From positions 434,001-498,000 of the forward strand of contig CAINNJ010000025.1 of the NCBI GenBank assembly GCA_903851195.1: DNA of 64,000 nt, given 5' to 3'. Shown here piece by piece: positions 15,671-24,600 of the stretch. The stretch's first letter is position 1; each line of letters opens with the position of its first letter. The translations under genes were made by a program, and so were the position numbers. The DNA comes from an uncultured Acidobacteriia bacterium (GTDB lineage: Bacteria > Acidobacteriota > Terriglobia > Bryobacterales > Bryobacteraceae). Below the pieces are notes generated by a model that ran no database searches, was not told the origin of the DNA, and was given only the letters and a program-made list of their open reading frames with translations.

Positions 15671-16999
15671 TTACCGCAGGACTGTCAGTTGCGTGGTTGC
15701 GGAGACGACTCCGCCGAGCGTGACCACGACCGGCTGGTCGCCGTTGGTCGTGCCGGCCGGAACTACAACGCTGACGGAGTAGAGCCCCGCGGAACCGGCC
15801 ACCACGGTTGCGGCGCTCACGGTTGCGGGATTGGATCCGATTGTCACGGACGGGAGAGTGGCGAGGGGCGCGGCCTGGGCCGGAATCTGGCCGGGAATCA
15901 GGGCCGGGGTTGCCGGACCCAATCCGGTGCCGTAGAGGGTGATTGTCTCACCCGGCGCGGCGGGGCTGGTCAGCTTCGGAGCCGAGGGGTAAAAGCCCGC
16001 CTGGGCGATGTAGGTGCCGTCGGCGTGGGCGGCGAGCACATGTTTGCCGTCGAGGGTCAGCATCTGCGGCGCATTCGCCTGCACCGTTATGGGCAGTTGC
16101 GCGCTGATGCCGGACGGGTTTCGAACCTGCACCTGAACCGTGGCATTACCCTGATCGGAGGGGAGCAGGAAGTTCACCTGTGTCGGACTCACGTAACCGA
16201 TGTAGGCGAGGCGGGGCGCACCTGTGAGGAGCACGCTGACGCCGTCGAGGGAGAATGGCAGCCCGCCGGCGATTACGTCGTCGGTCGTCCATGACCGGGT
16301 GGTGGCGGCAAGATTCGAGCCGTAGACGGTGACCCACGAATTGGCGGCCATGGGGCCGCTTGTCAGGGTGGCGGCACTGACGACGCTCGTGATGACCGGC
16401 GCGGCGGGCATGACGGGATTCAACTGGAGGCTGGAGGTGTAGATCAGGTCACCCGCGCTGGTTCCGTTTCCGTTGGCCGCATTGCCTGCCACATAGAGGG
16501 TGACGGGTCCGGCGTTGGTGGCCGGCGGTATCCAGTCGAACTGGAAGGACGCGCCATTCTTTGTGCCGTTGCGGGTTCCCGCTGAGGTATGTTCGATGAA
16601 CTGGAGGCCGGTGGAGCAAGGCTTGGGGTTGTAGTCCTCGCAGATCACCTGCGTGAAGTTGTCGATGGGCAGCAGATCGCCCGCCTGCGCTTTGGCCGGA
16701 TCGCTGTTGAGGCGCGCGGTGAGCTGGAAGCCCCAGCGCTGCTGGGTGGGGTCGGAGACCTGGACCGTGATGCGCTGTTTGACGCCGGGGATATAGACGG
16801 CGCCACTGTTGCCAAGGATCCGGACGCTGCCCGCGCCCGAATTGACCGCGCCGCCGGCATGACACTGCGTGCAGACGAGCGGATTCTCGCCCGCCGCGCC
16901 GCTGACGCCTGGCTTGGGCCCGTAACTGTGCGCCATAACGCAGGCCGGCGCGAGCGAATAAAGCAAAAGACGCGAGATATTTTTCAAAACGCTGGACAT
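15671..16999 (-). CDS. secreted Reeler-like/CxxCH protein with Solibacter-type C-terminal domain
   Basis: A 442-residue exported protein with a signal peptide (about residues 1-23). An N-terminal CTQCH motif in ENPLVCTQCHAGGAVNSG could bind c-type haem or only metal. It is followed by a Reeler/choice-of-anchor-V-like beta domain (RITVQVSDPTQQRWGFQLTA, FQFDWIPP). The C-terminal half (SVVSAATLTSGPMAANSWVT, VTVYGSNLA, YIGYVSPTQVNFLLP, ETITLYGTGLGPATP) is the IPT/TIG-like domain expanded in Solibacter. Probably extracellular; function unknown. Confidence 0.75.
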   Translation of the reverse strand: MSSVLKNISRLLLYSLAPACVMAHSYGPKPGVSGAAGENPLVCTQCHAGGAVNSGAGSVRILGNSGAVYIPGVKQRITVQVSDPTQQRWGFQLTARLNSDPAKAQAGDLLPIDNFTQVICEDYNPKPCSTGLQFIEHTSAGTRNGTKNGASFQFDWIPPATNAGPVTLYVAGNAANGNGTSAGDLIYTSSLQLNPVMPAAPVITSVVSAATLTSGPMAANSWVTVYGSNLAATTRSWTTDDVIAGGLPFSLDGVSVLLTGAPRLAYIGYVSPTQVNFLLPSDQGNATVQVQVRNPSGISAQLPITVQANAPQMLTLDGKHVLAAHADGTYIAQAGFYPSAPKLTSPAAPGETITLYGTGLGPATPALIPGQIPAQAAPLATLPSVTIGSNPATVSAATVVAGSAGLYSVSVVVPAGTTNGDQPVVVTLGGVVSATTQLTVLR

Positions 17000-17188
17000 A
17001 TACGAAGATTATTGCCGGGATGGATCGGCGTTGTGTGCGCGAGTTGTGAGAAAGGTGTAAATTTGCGGGCGAGACGAGAGGCGGGGCGGGCGGGATCGGC
17101 GGGATGGTGTTGGGCCGCACGGGGCCAGGTGAGGCGGAGGAAATGCGAGGCGGGGTGGGCGGAGATGGTGGGGGTTAGGGAAGCGAGT

Positions 17189-17214
17189 CGCGCCGGCCTG
17201 AGGTGACCGGCGCG
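17189..17214. terminator. GC-rich hairpin downstream of the STAND-like gene
   Basis: The perfect inverted repeat CGCGCCGG (17189-17196) / CCGGCGCG (17207-17214), with a 10-base loop, lies 18 bases past the stop of the minus-strand ATPase gene. It is plausible as a terminator; no U-tract is seen. Confidence 0.5.
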
Positions 17215-17231
17215 CGGGTGTCCGCCTGAAC

Positions 17232-20200
17232 TTAGGGTCTGGATCCTTCGTCAGCGCGCTCGGCTGCCTCGCCGGAACTGAGCTGCTTCATTATCTCGGC
17301 CGCTACTCCGGCGACCTCCGGAGCAAAGCGGCGCAGGTAATCCGGTGTTCCCTCGCGCAAAGCCAGCATCGCGGAATAGAGCGGGCGCATTCGCTCGGAG
17401 GCCGCGGTGGCTTCCATCATTTCGATTGCGGCATTCAGATGGCCTGCCTTGAACGCAGCGCGAAAAAAGGCGAGAGACTGATCCTGTTTATCGCTTTCGA
17501 GCGCCGGTTCGACGGTGCGGCGCGCGTCGCCCCAGTTATCGGATAGCGCGAGGCAGGCGGCGTATATATAGCGGGCGTCGGACGACTCCGGGTCGAGTTT
17601 GTGCGCCCTTGCCGCGAGCGCCCGCGCCTCGTGGAGAAATTCGGGGGGTTCCATTGCTTCGGCGATTTTCAGGATGGCCTGTGGTAGGGCTGCATCATTC
17701 CTGTTACCGAATTCAAAAGCATTCAGCCGGGCTGCTACGGATTCCTGCCATCGCGATGGATCACTATCAAACACTGCGGATTTCGCCAGCCATCCGGTGC
17801 CAATCAGGCTCTTCCATACGCCGACTTCCTCGCTGGTACTTGCGCCGGCGATTTTCTCTTCCAACATGCGTATCCCCGTCGTGAGACAATCCTCGGCCTC
17901 AATTTTCCGAGATTCGTCGGCCACGAGAGACAGAGCCAGGAAGAATTGGCAAGTGGCTAGCTCGGGATCCAAGGCAATACCTTTTCGGGCTGCGTTCTCT
18001 GCTTCCTCCCGACGTCCTTCATGAAGATAAGCGGCAGCAAGGTAGCCCCAGCAAGATTCGTCGTCGGGATCGTGTTGGAGCGATCGGATCAGGTATTCGA
18101 TAGATTCGCCGAATCTACCCACCTCTCCCTGAGCCAGCAGAACGCCCATTTGTCGGGTGGCCGCGCGGTCGCCAGGGTCTAGATCAAGCGCCATTCGCAA
18201 AGCCGCTTCCGCAGCCTCCCAGTTGCGTAAGGTCTGAGCGTAAACGCCAATACTGCGCCATGCATCCAGAAAATCCGGTGCACAAGTCGTTGCATTTCGA
18301 TACAGTTCCAGCGCGCCTTCGACTTCGCCTTCTTGCGCCCTGAGATGTCCTGTAGCGCACAGTACCCCTGCTCGCTGGTCGGGCTCCCGCGCAAGACGTT
18401 TTAGCGCAAGTTGTACGCTTTGCTCTGACACGGCTTCGTCGGAACCGGTTTTCGCTGTGCCAATAGCCGCCGAGATGGCGTAGTACGGCAGGGCAGGCAG
18501 GTTATATGTTTCGGCAGCGGCGAGAACACCGTCTATATCGAGAGGTCCTTCGATCTCTCCGCTTTCGAGGATAAGAAACAAGCAATTCAATTCCGGCGAT
18601 GACTTAGCGGTCTGATCCGCAACTCGGCTGGCGCGAGAGACAGTTGCAAGTAGCCCCGTCATTTTTTCCGGTTGGAGTGTTTGCAACTTACCTGACGAAA
18701 AAAGTTCAAGCATGGGTGCCTTCGTTCCGAATGAACACGTCATCCCCGCAATCACACTCCAGAGAGACTCCGCATCGTAACCAAAAAAGGCTTTGCCTTT
18801 CGCCAGGAATGCAGTCTTCATCTCGCGCATTCTGGCCATACGTTCCCCTTTGTCCAGCACCTCCTGCGAAGTCCCGGTTAAGTCCGCCCCTTTGAACAGG
18901 CCGCATTCCACCAGAGCGCGCAAGGCCTGCGTTTCCAGACCGCGCCGCAGGCGGTCGTTATCCGTCAGTTGGGCGAAGGCAAACGCCAGATCCGCAAACC
19001 GCTCCTGCTGTGCGGTCGGAACCCGTCCCAGAATCCTTTTTGCCTGCGCCTCGATTTCCGCCCGATCGAACCAGGTCTCCAGGAACCGAATCAGCCAGAC
19101 GAGGCGCTGCCGCACCCGGCGGCTCGCCCGCATCAGGTACCAGATGTTGAAGAGTCTTTCCGATAGCTGGAACGCGGCCTTCTTCTCTCCGTACCATGGG
19201 GTCTTCTCGACTACGCCGAAATCTTCGAGCCTCTTTAGCTGCGCCGACACCTGATTCACGCTCATCTGAGTTAGCCTCTCCGCGAGCATGCCGGCCGTAA
19301 TCGGGTCCCAGTGTATGGCCATGACGTCGACCACTTGTTGCAACTGAGCAGGAAGTTCCTCAAAGCGCGCCTTATAAAGGGGCGTGTATTCGTCCAGCAC
19401 CGATTCCAGATCATGTTGCACATCGCCATCGGGCACCTGTGACAGCACGCGATAGAGCAGCAGCAGTGTCCGGGGGTTTCCGCCGGTGAGCACGCGTAAT
19501 GACCGAATCCGCGCATGCTGCGAGAGGATCAGATCCCGCACCCGCTCGTCACCCGATTCTTCCGCGAGTCTCCGGAGAGTCTGGAGCGTCTCTTCTTCAT
19601 TCAGACCTTTCAACTCGATGATCTGAAAGAATTCATAGAAGGGCTGGTGATATTCGTAAAGCGATTCGAGGACCCGGCTGGACGCGCCGACGAAGTGGAG
19701 GGATTTCTGTTCGGAAATCGCCCGCCGGAGCGCCCACTGGTCTTCGTTTTTCAGACGATCGAGAACCAGGTCGATGTTGTCCACCAGCAGCAAAAAACGT
19801 TTTTGGGTTTCCGCCGCGGCCCCGATCAGAATTTCCAGTGCTTCGACCGTCCGGTCTCCCGTCGAGCGCTGAACCGCCGCGACCTTTCGGTCTACCTTTT
19901 CGGCCAGATCCGTGTTGCCCGACCGGTCCAGCGCGTCGCTCAGAGCGTCCGCGCAGTTCAACCAGAAGTCGGCGAGATTCGCTACGTTGTACTGCTCTTC
20001 GGGGAAGACGAGCGGCATCCAGAGCGGGCCCAGAGCAGGATCATCCTCCACCGCGAAGCCCAGTCGCAGCAGGAGCATGGTTTTTCCAAAGCCCCTCTGC
20101 CCGACGATCAGGTGGTGCTGCGGGGTTGTCTCTTCCGCCTCACGGCGAAGGTCGTCGAGAAGCCTTTCGAGGGTTGCCTGGCGCGCCACGAAACCGCGGA

Positions 20201-20264
20201 TCAGGTCCTCCTTTTTGAGCAAGGCCGGGTTATAAATTCGGAACGGAAGAGGAGTGGAGACCAT
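17232..20264 (-). CDS. STAND-like P-loop ATPase with winged helix and TPR repeats
   Basis: A 1010-residue cytoplasmic protein. The N-terminal NTPase has Walker A GQRGFGKT (residues 55-62) and Walker B RFLLLVDNID (about 156-165). A sensor-like segment (FVGASSRVLESLYEY) and a winged-helix-like region (LTQMSVNQVSAQLKRLEDFG) follow. The C-terminal half is helical with TPR units (FLDAWRSIGVYAQTLRNWEA, then GDRAATRQMGVLLAQGEVGR, DDESCWGYLAAAYLHEGRRE). This is a STAND-type arrangement of sensor repeats on an ATPase switch. The start is ATG 20264, 2 bases after the upstream ATPase stop. A longer frame exists but is non-homologous. A role in signalling or defence is plausible but unproven. Confidence 0.75.
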   Translation of the reverse strand: MVSTPLPFRIYNPALLKKEDLIRGFVARQATLERLLDDLRREAEETTPQHHLIVGQRGFGKTMLLLRLGFAVEDDPALGPLWMPLVFPEEQYNVANLADFWLNCADALSDALDRSGNTDLAEKVDRKVAAVQRSTGDRTVEALEILIGAAAETQKRFLLLVDNIDLVLDRLKNEDQWALRRAISEQKSLHFVGASSRVLESLYEYHQPFYEFFQIIELKGLNEEETLQTLRRLAEESGDERVRDLILSQHARIRSLRVLTGGNPRTLLLLYRVLSQVPDGDVQHDLESVLDEYTPLYKARFEELPAQLQQVVDVMAIHWDPITAGMLAERLTQMSVNQVSAQLKRLEDFGVVEKTPWYGEKKAAFQLSERLFNIWYLMRASRRVRQRLVWLIRFLETWFDRAEIEAQAKRILGRVPTAQQERFADLAFAFAQLTDNDRLRRGLETQALRALVECGLFKGADLTGTSQEVLDKGERMARMREMKTAFLAKGKAFFGYDAESLWSVIAGMTCSFGTKAPMLELFSSGKLQTLQPEKMTGLLATVSRASRVADQTAKSSPELNCLFLILESGEIEGPLDIDGVLAAAETYNLPALPYYAISAAIGTAKTGSDEAVSEQSVQLALKRLAREPDQRAGVLCATGHLRAQEGEVEGALELYRNATTCAPDFLDAWRSIGVYAQTLRNWEAAEAALRMALDLDPGDRAATRQMGVLLAQGEVGRFGESIEYLIRSLQHDPDDESCWGYLAAAYLHEGRREEAENAARKGIALDPELATCQFFLALSLVADESRKIEAEDCLTTGIRMLEEKIAGASTSEEVGVWKSLIGTGWLAKSAVFDSDPSRWQESVAARLNAFEFGNRNDAALPQAILKIAEAMEPPEFLHEARALAARAHKLDPESSDARYIYAACLALSDNWGDARRTVEPALESDKQDQSLAFFRAAFKAGHLNAAIEMMEATAASERMRPLYSAMLALREGTPDYLRRFAPEVAGVAAEIMKQLSSGEAAERADEGSRP

Positions 20265-20266
20265 TT

Positions 20267-21394
20267 TCAGCGCTCCCCCTCCGGTGTGCCCGCCGCTGGT
20301 GGCGGGGCGACCCGCTTCATCCAGAACGCCCGGAGGAGCGGGGAATAAAAGCACCACCGCTCGCGCCCGGACTCGATGAGATACCCGTCGTTCTGGAGGA
20401 CATCGAGCAGAAAGCTCAGTTTGCTCTCCCTCTGGTCCGGGTCGGCAATGGCCCCGGCGAGCGAGAGCAGAAGGGTGCCGCGGAGTGCCCCGCCCTGTTC
20501 GTAACAGCATCGATTGAGCAGCAGGATTGCGGCCTCCGCATCCGCGCGCCCGAGTTCGTCGAACAGCCTTTGGCGCCAATAGTCGAAGTAGTTCCTGTGG
20601 GCAGGCCGCAACAGGTTTTCGACCGCGGCGTCGACATCCTCTACGGCGGGCTCGCGGCCGATCTGACGCAACTGGTCGAACATTAGCTGCAGGTAGTACG
20701 GTATAGGCCGGTCCGACCCTACGCGTTCCAGCACACGCTTCCGAACGTCCGGGCTGAGGGTCATGTTGTACGAAGCTCCCAGCGCCCGAAGGAATTCGTC
20801 GGCGATATCGGACGGGAACCCGTCAAGCTTCTCAATGTGGAGATCATTGATCGCGTCGGCGACATTGATTCTCGCGGCTACCGTGTCGAGTCCGACGGAG
20901 CCCGCCAGCATCCAGCGGATCGGATATTTCTGCCTGATGGTGCGGATCCAGTAGAGGAACTGGTGGACCCGGTCCGCGCCGGCTTTCGAGCCGTCACCCA
21001 GTAACTTCAAAACGAAGACCGGAAGCTCGTCAATGAAGATGAGGCATTTTGTATCCAGTCGCCCCAAGAGTGCTGAGATTTCCTCGCCGACCTGCTGCCA
21101 GGAGACCTTGCCCGCATCTATCTCGATGGAAAAGCCGCATCCACCGGCTTTTTTGAACGTTCTTACCAGGCTGGTTAACCAGCTGTTCTGCAGCCACCCG
21201 GAGAGTTGGTCTCGCGCGTCCACATCGGGACAATCGGAGAGGAGTCCCGACCAGACTTTCTGAACAAATCGCAACTCGTTTTCGGAATCGGAGACGTCGA
21301 CGTACACCGCGGCAAAACCATGTTGTCCGGCGTCTCTCTCCATCATTTTCATAATGGAGGTCTTCCCCACCCGCCGGGGCGCGAGCAGGAGCAA
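20267..21394 (-). CDS. AAA+ ATPase with damaged or unconventional start
   Basis: A 375-residue AAA ATPase if started at TTG 21394: Walker A APRRVGKTS (residues 5-13), Walker B CLIFIDE (117-123), and a C-terminal helical part (RNYFDYWRQRLFDELGRADA). Coding similarity clearly continues upstream (LDGDFFDRKREIARYWDKLE), the segment expected just before the P-loop. Reading back, this frame meets TGA at 21473-21475, and five codons before that a GTG (21488-21490) that coincides with the predicted transcription start. The gene may carry an early nonsense codon, or start at a rare codon. It is coupled (2-base gap) to the STAND-like ATPase. Confidence 0.65.
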   Translation of the reverse strand: MLLLAPRRVGKTSIMKMMERDAGQHGFAAVYVDVSDSENELRFVQKVWSGLLSDCPDVDARDQLSGWLQNSWLTSLVRTFKKAGGCGFSIEIDAGKVSWQQVGEEISALLGRLDTKCLIFIDELPVFVLKLLGDGSKAGADRVHQFLYWIRTIRQKYPIRWMLAGSVGLDTVAARINVADAINDLHIEKLDGFPSDIADEFLRALGASYNMTLSPDVRKRVLERVGSDRPIPYYLQLMFDQLRQIGREPAVEDVDAAVENLLRPAHRNYFDYWRQRLFDELGRADAEAAILLLNRCCYEQGGALRGTLLLSLAGAIADPDQRESKLSFLLDVLQNDGYLIESGRERWCFYSPLLRAFWMKRVAPPPAAGTPEGER

Positions 21395-21496
21395 GTTGTC
21401 GGTTTCAAGTTTGTCCCAGTAACGAGCAATCTCGCGTTTCCGGTCGAAGAAGTCGCCATCCAGCGCGTTGTTTCAGGTTATGTTCCGCACAACCGG

Positions 21497-21524
21497 ATTA
21501 TACAACAATTTCATTGTACAGCAA
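21497..21524 (-). promoter_or_regulatory. promoter of the two-ATPase operon
   Basis: On the minus strand TTGCTG (21524-21519) and a perfect TATAAT (21502-21497) are separated by 16 bases. The expected transcription start near 21490 falls on a GTG codon in the frame of the AAA gene, so the transcript could be leaderless. The promoter is embedded in three tandem 16-bp repeats. Confidence 0.7.
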
Positions 21525-21545
21525 ATTCACTGTACAGCAAATCCG
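21498..21545. repeat. three tandem 16-bp repeats over the ATPase promoter
   Basis: Plus-strand units are TTATACAACAATTTCA (21498-21513), TTGTACAGCAAATTCA (21514-21529) and CTGTACAGCAAATCCG (21530-21545). Units 1 and 2 match at 13 of 16 bases, units 2 and 3 at 13 of 16. Each contains a TGTACA-like core, and unit 3 has the palindrome CTGTACAG. They cover both the -10 and the -35, as expected of an iteron-like operator. Confidence 0.75.
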
Positions 21546-21674
21546 ATGGACTACGGTGTTGGAAAGCTCTGAAGACGGGAACTTGCGCTTCGAATCGCCC
21601 GCGACGCATGCCTGGACGTTTACGCAATCGTTCCTGGCGGGCAGGGCCGAAACCCTGCCCTTCCTCTTCTCAAC

Positions 21675-24600
21675 TCAGTTCTTAATGAACACGTTCGTCC
21701 CCGCGCTTTGTTTGAACGGGACGATGAAGCCGCCGCCTACGTCGGTGAGGATGTAGACGCCGAATATGTGGGGGCCGTTCGGGATCCGGGTGGAGTCGAA
21801 CGACGCCGTGAAGCCGATGTTCGGGCAGGCGGCGATTCCAGGGGTTGCGCCGCAGACGTCCGGCGAGGGCTTGCCGTAACTGATCAGGTCGTAGGACGCG
21901 CCGTCCACCAGCAGGATCCCGGCGAGCACTTTGCCGCCGGGCACGTAGGCGTAGCCGGTGACGGTTACGGTGCCGGTCAGAGTGTCGTTGGTCTTCGGGC
22001 TGGTCATTTCGCCGACCGGTTGGGGCGAGCCGCCGTTCGCCACCGTGAACGCGATGGGCGTGGCGGGGAGCAGGGTCAGCCGACCGGTTTCGTCGCGCAC
22101 GCGGAGTTGCAGTTTGTGCGCGCCGTCCGGCAGGGGCACCACTCCGGATGACGTGTTCAGCGTCAGGCGGAAGCCGATGGCGGGGCAGTTCGGCGGGCGC
22201 GGCGTCAGCGTGTTGCAGATGTCCGTGCGGGAGACGCCGTAGGTGGCGGCGCCGTAGGAGATGCCGTCGATGAGGACGTCGACACCCACCACGCTGAGAT
22301 CGGTTGCGGCGGCGTAGCCGGTGAGGATGACGGTGCCTTTAATCGTGTCGCCATCGGACAGGGTTTCCAGTTTGCCGAAGGGCAGGCGGGCCGGGCCGGC
22401 GTCCACGGTGAAGCTGACGGGCTTATCGGGGAAGTCGAGCAGCGCGCCGCGGGTGTTGGTGACGCGGACCTTCAGGGTGTGCGCGCCGGGGGCGATGCCG
22501 CGGCCCGCGAGGTCCACCGAAGCGCTGTAGCCGATGCGGGGGCAGCCGGTGACGTTCTGGGTGGCGCAGAAGTCGGTGCGGGTCAGGCCGAGCGTGCCAC
22601 GAGCCTGCGCAACGCCGTCGATGAGGACGTCCACGCGGGAGATGGTGGCGCCGGGGTCCCAGGCCACGCCGGTGACGGTCATGACGCCCTGCACGTGGCT
22701 GCCTTCGGCGGGGCTGTCCACGGTGCCGTTGGGGTAGCTGGGTGTGTTGAAGGGCGGGTCGAGGCGGACAGCGGCGTTCGCATACGAGGTGAGCGTGTAG
22801 GCCTGGCCGAATACGTCATGCCCGTTGGAGATTCCCACCGTGGCGGCGGCGTTACAGCCGGCGCCGAAGACGAGTGCCTGGCCGATTTCCGCGTTGCCGG
22901 CGCCGTATTGAAAGAGAATGGTGCCGTCTTCCGAAAGCGTGGCAGAGAAGTTGACCGGGCTGCCTTTTCCGCCGTTGGCCGCGGAAATGTTGTAGGTCTC
23001 GGCCGCCCAGCGAATGTTGAACGCGCGACCGGCGGAGGCAGTGGCGGGGGTCAGGCTGGTGTAGATCCCTTCATTAGCCTGGGCGGAACCGCTGGCCAGA
23101 AGCTGCGACCAGAGCGGGGCGATGGTTTTCGAGATGCGCAGCGCCGTGGAATCGGTGCAGGCGGAGAGGCTTTGGGCGGCGAGGTCGAAGAAGAGAGCTC
23201 CGTTTTCATCCACGGTGACGGAGGTGTATTTGCCGTCATAGAAGGGGAACGGGAAGGGCAGATCGATGCGGAGGCTGGAGCCGATATTGAGCTTCTGTTC
23301 GTTGGGGAACGTGAGCGCGGCACGGGGCGCGACGCTGAAGGCGGTATAGGCCGGCGTGGTTTTGGCGGAAATGCCGACCAGTTTGGCGCCGGCGCCGGTA
23401 TCCGGATCGACGTAATAGGCGTTGATGTAGTCGCCGGGGACGATATTCAGGGTGCCGTTCTGCAGGGTGACGATATTGCCGCTGGTGGGGAGGGTACCGG
23501 TGTAAATGGAACCGGTGCGGGTGAGGACCAGGTTTTCGAGGTCACCCGAGCCGCTGGTCAGTTGGACCAGAACCGAGGGCTGGGTCTGGTTGGAGTCCTG
23601 CAGGATCACGCGAACGGATTCGCCGATGACGAAGGCGTCATCGTAGAAGCGAAGTTTGCCGGCGTTCGAAGGGAGGTCGAAGGAGGCCGCAATGTGGGCG
23701 GTGTCGCCATCGGAGGTGTAGGCGGTGGCGCCGAGTCCGCGTTTGGCGAAGGCGGCCCAGAGTTGGTCCTGGCTGGCTCCTTTGAAATCGACGCGGTCGG
23801 CGAGCAGGATGGCGTCGCGCATATCCACCATCGAGGAAGCCGGCGGGGAGAGCTTCATGCCGTCGAGCACGAGCAGGCGGATGCGGCGGCGGCCTTCGGC
23901 GTCGCCGAACTGTTTGATGAGAGCGGCGCGGGCTTCCCAAAGGTTTTCAAACCAGATTTCGCCGTCGGCGTGCACTTCGGGAAAGGGGATGACGTGGCCG
24001 AGGTCGGCGAAGGTGAGCGGGTTGGCGACGATGTTGGTGGAATACGGGCGGCTGCGGATGTCACCGACTCCGAAGGTCTGGTCGAAGTATTCGGCCAGGG
24101 GGTAGATGCCGTCGGGTGGGGCGTTGGGTGGCAGTGTGTATTCGAGGGCGAAGAAGTCGCTCCAGGCTTCTCCCATGGAGGCGCCCTGGAAGGTGGTGTA
24201 GGCCTGCCGGGCGAGGCGGGTGCTGACGCCATGTGTGTACTCGTGGACAATGACGCCGGAATCGAGTGCGCCGTCGGTAAACATCTGTGCCGAGGGCAGA
24301 ACGTCCACCGGGCCGGGGCGGCTGATGAACATGGCGACCATGGATTGCGCGCCGTCATCCACCTGGCGGCGGGTGAAAAAGGAATTGAGAATCTGAGAAC
24401 GGTTCCCCACGTTGGCCGCTCCGTAATGGGTGTAGGCGTAGATGGGATCCCCGGCCGTGCCGCCTTTGCCGAAGTTCTCCCGCTGAAAATTCCCGGCGGC
24501 TTCGTCAAAGCCGCTCAGGTAGTGGAGATCGTGAGCGCGGTTAACCCAATAAAAAAGGTTGGTATTGGCGGCGTCTTTGTAGGCGACCGGGTTGGGCATG

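Noticed and set aside
14862-15782. A long Gly/Arg-rich plus-strand frame overlapping prmA.
   Set aside because: It comes from the extreme G-rich codon use of prmA and has no family similarity.
16999-17231. A tRNA or small RNA in the G-rich gap between the Reeler-like gene and the ATPase operon.
   Set aside because: No cloverleaf or conserved T-loop sequence is visible; the gap holds only a hairpin and G-rich tracts.
21498-21545. Possible short CRISPR-like array because of regularly spaced repeats.
   Set aside because: The units are contiguous with no spacers, only three in number, overlap a promoter, and no cas genes are present.
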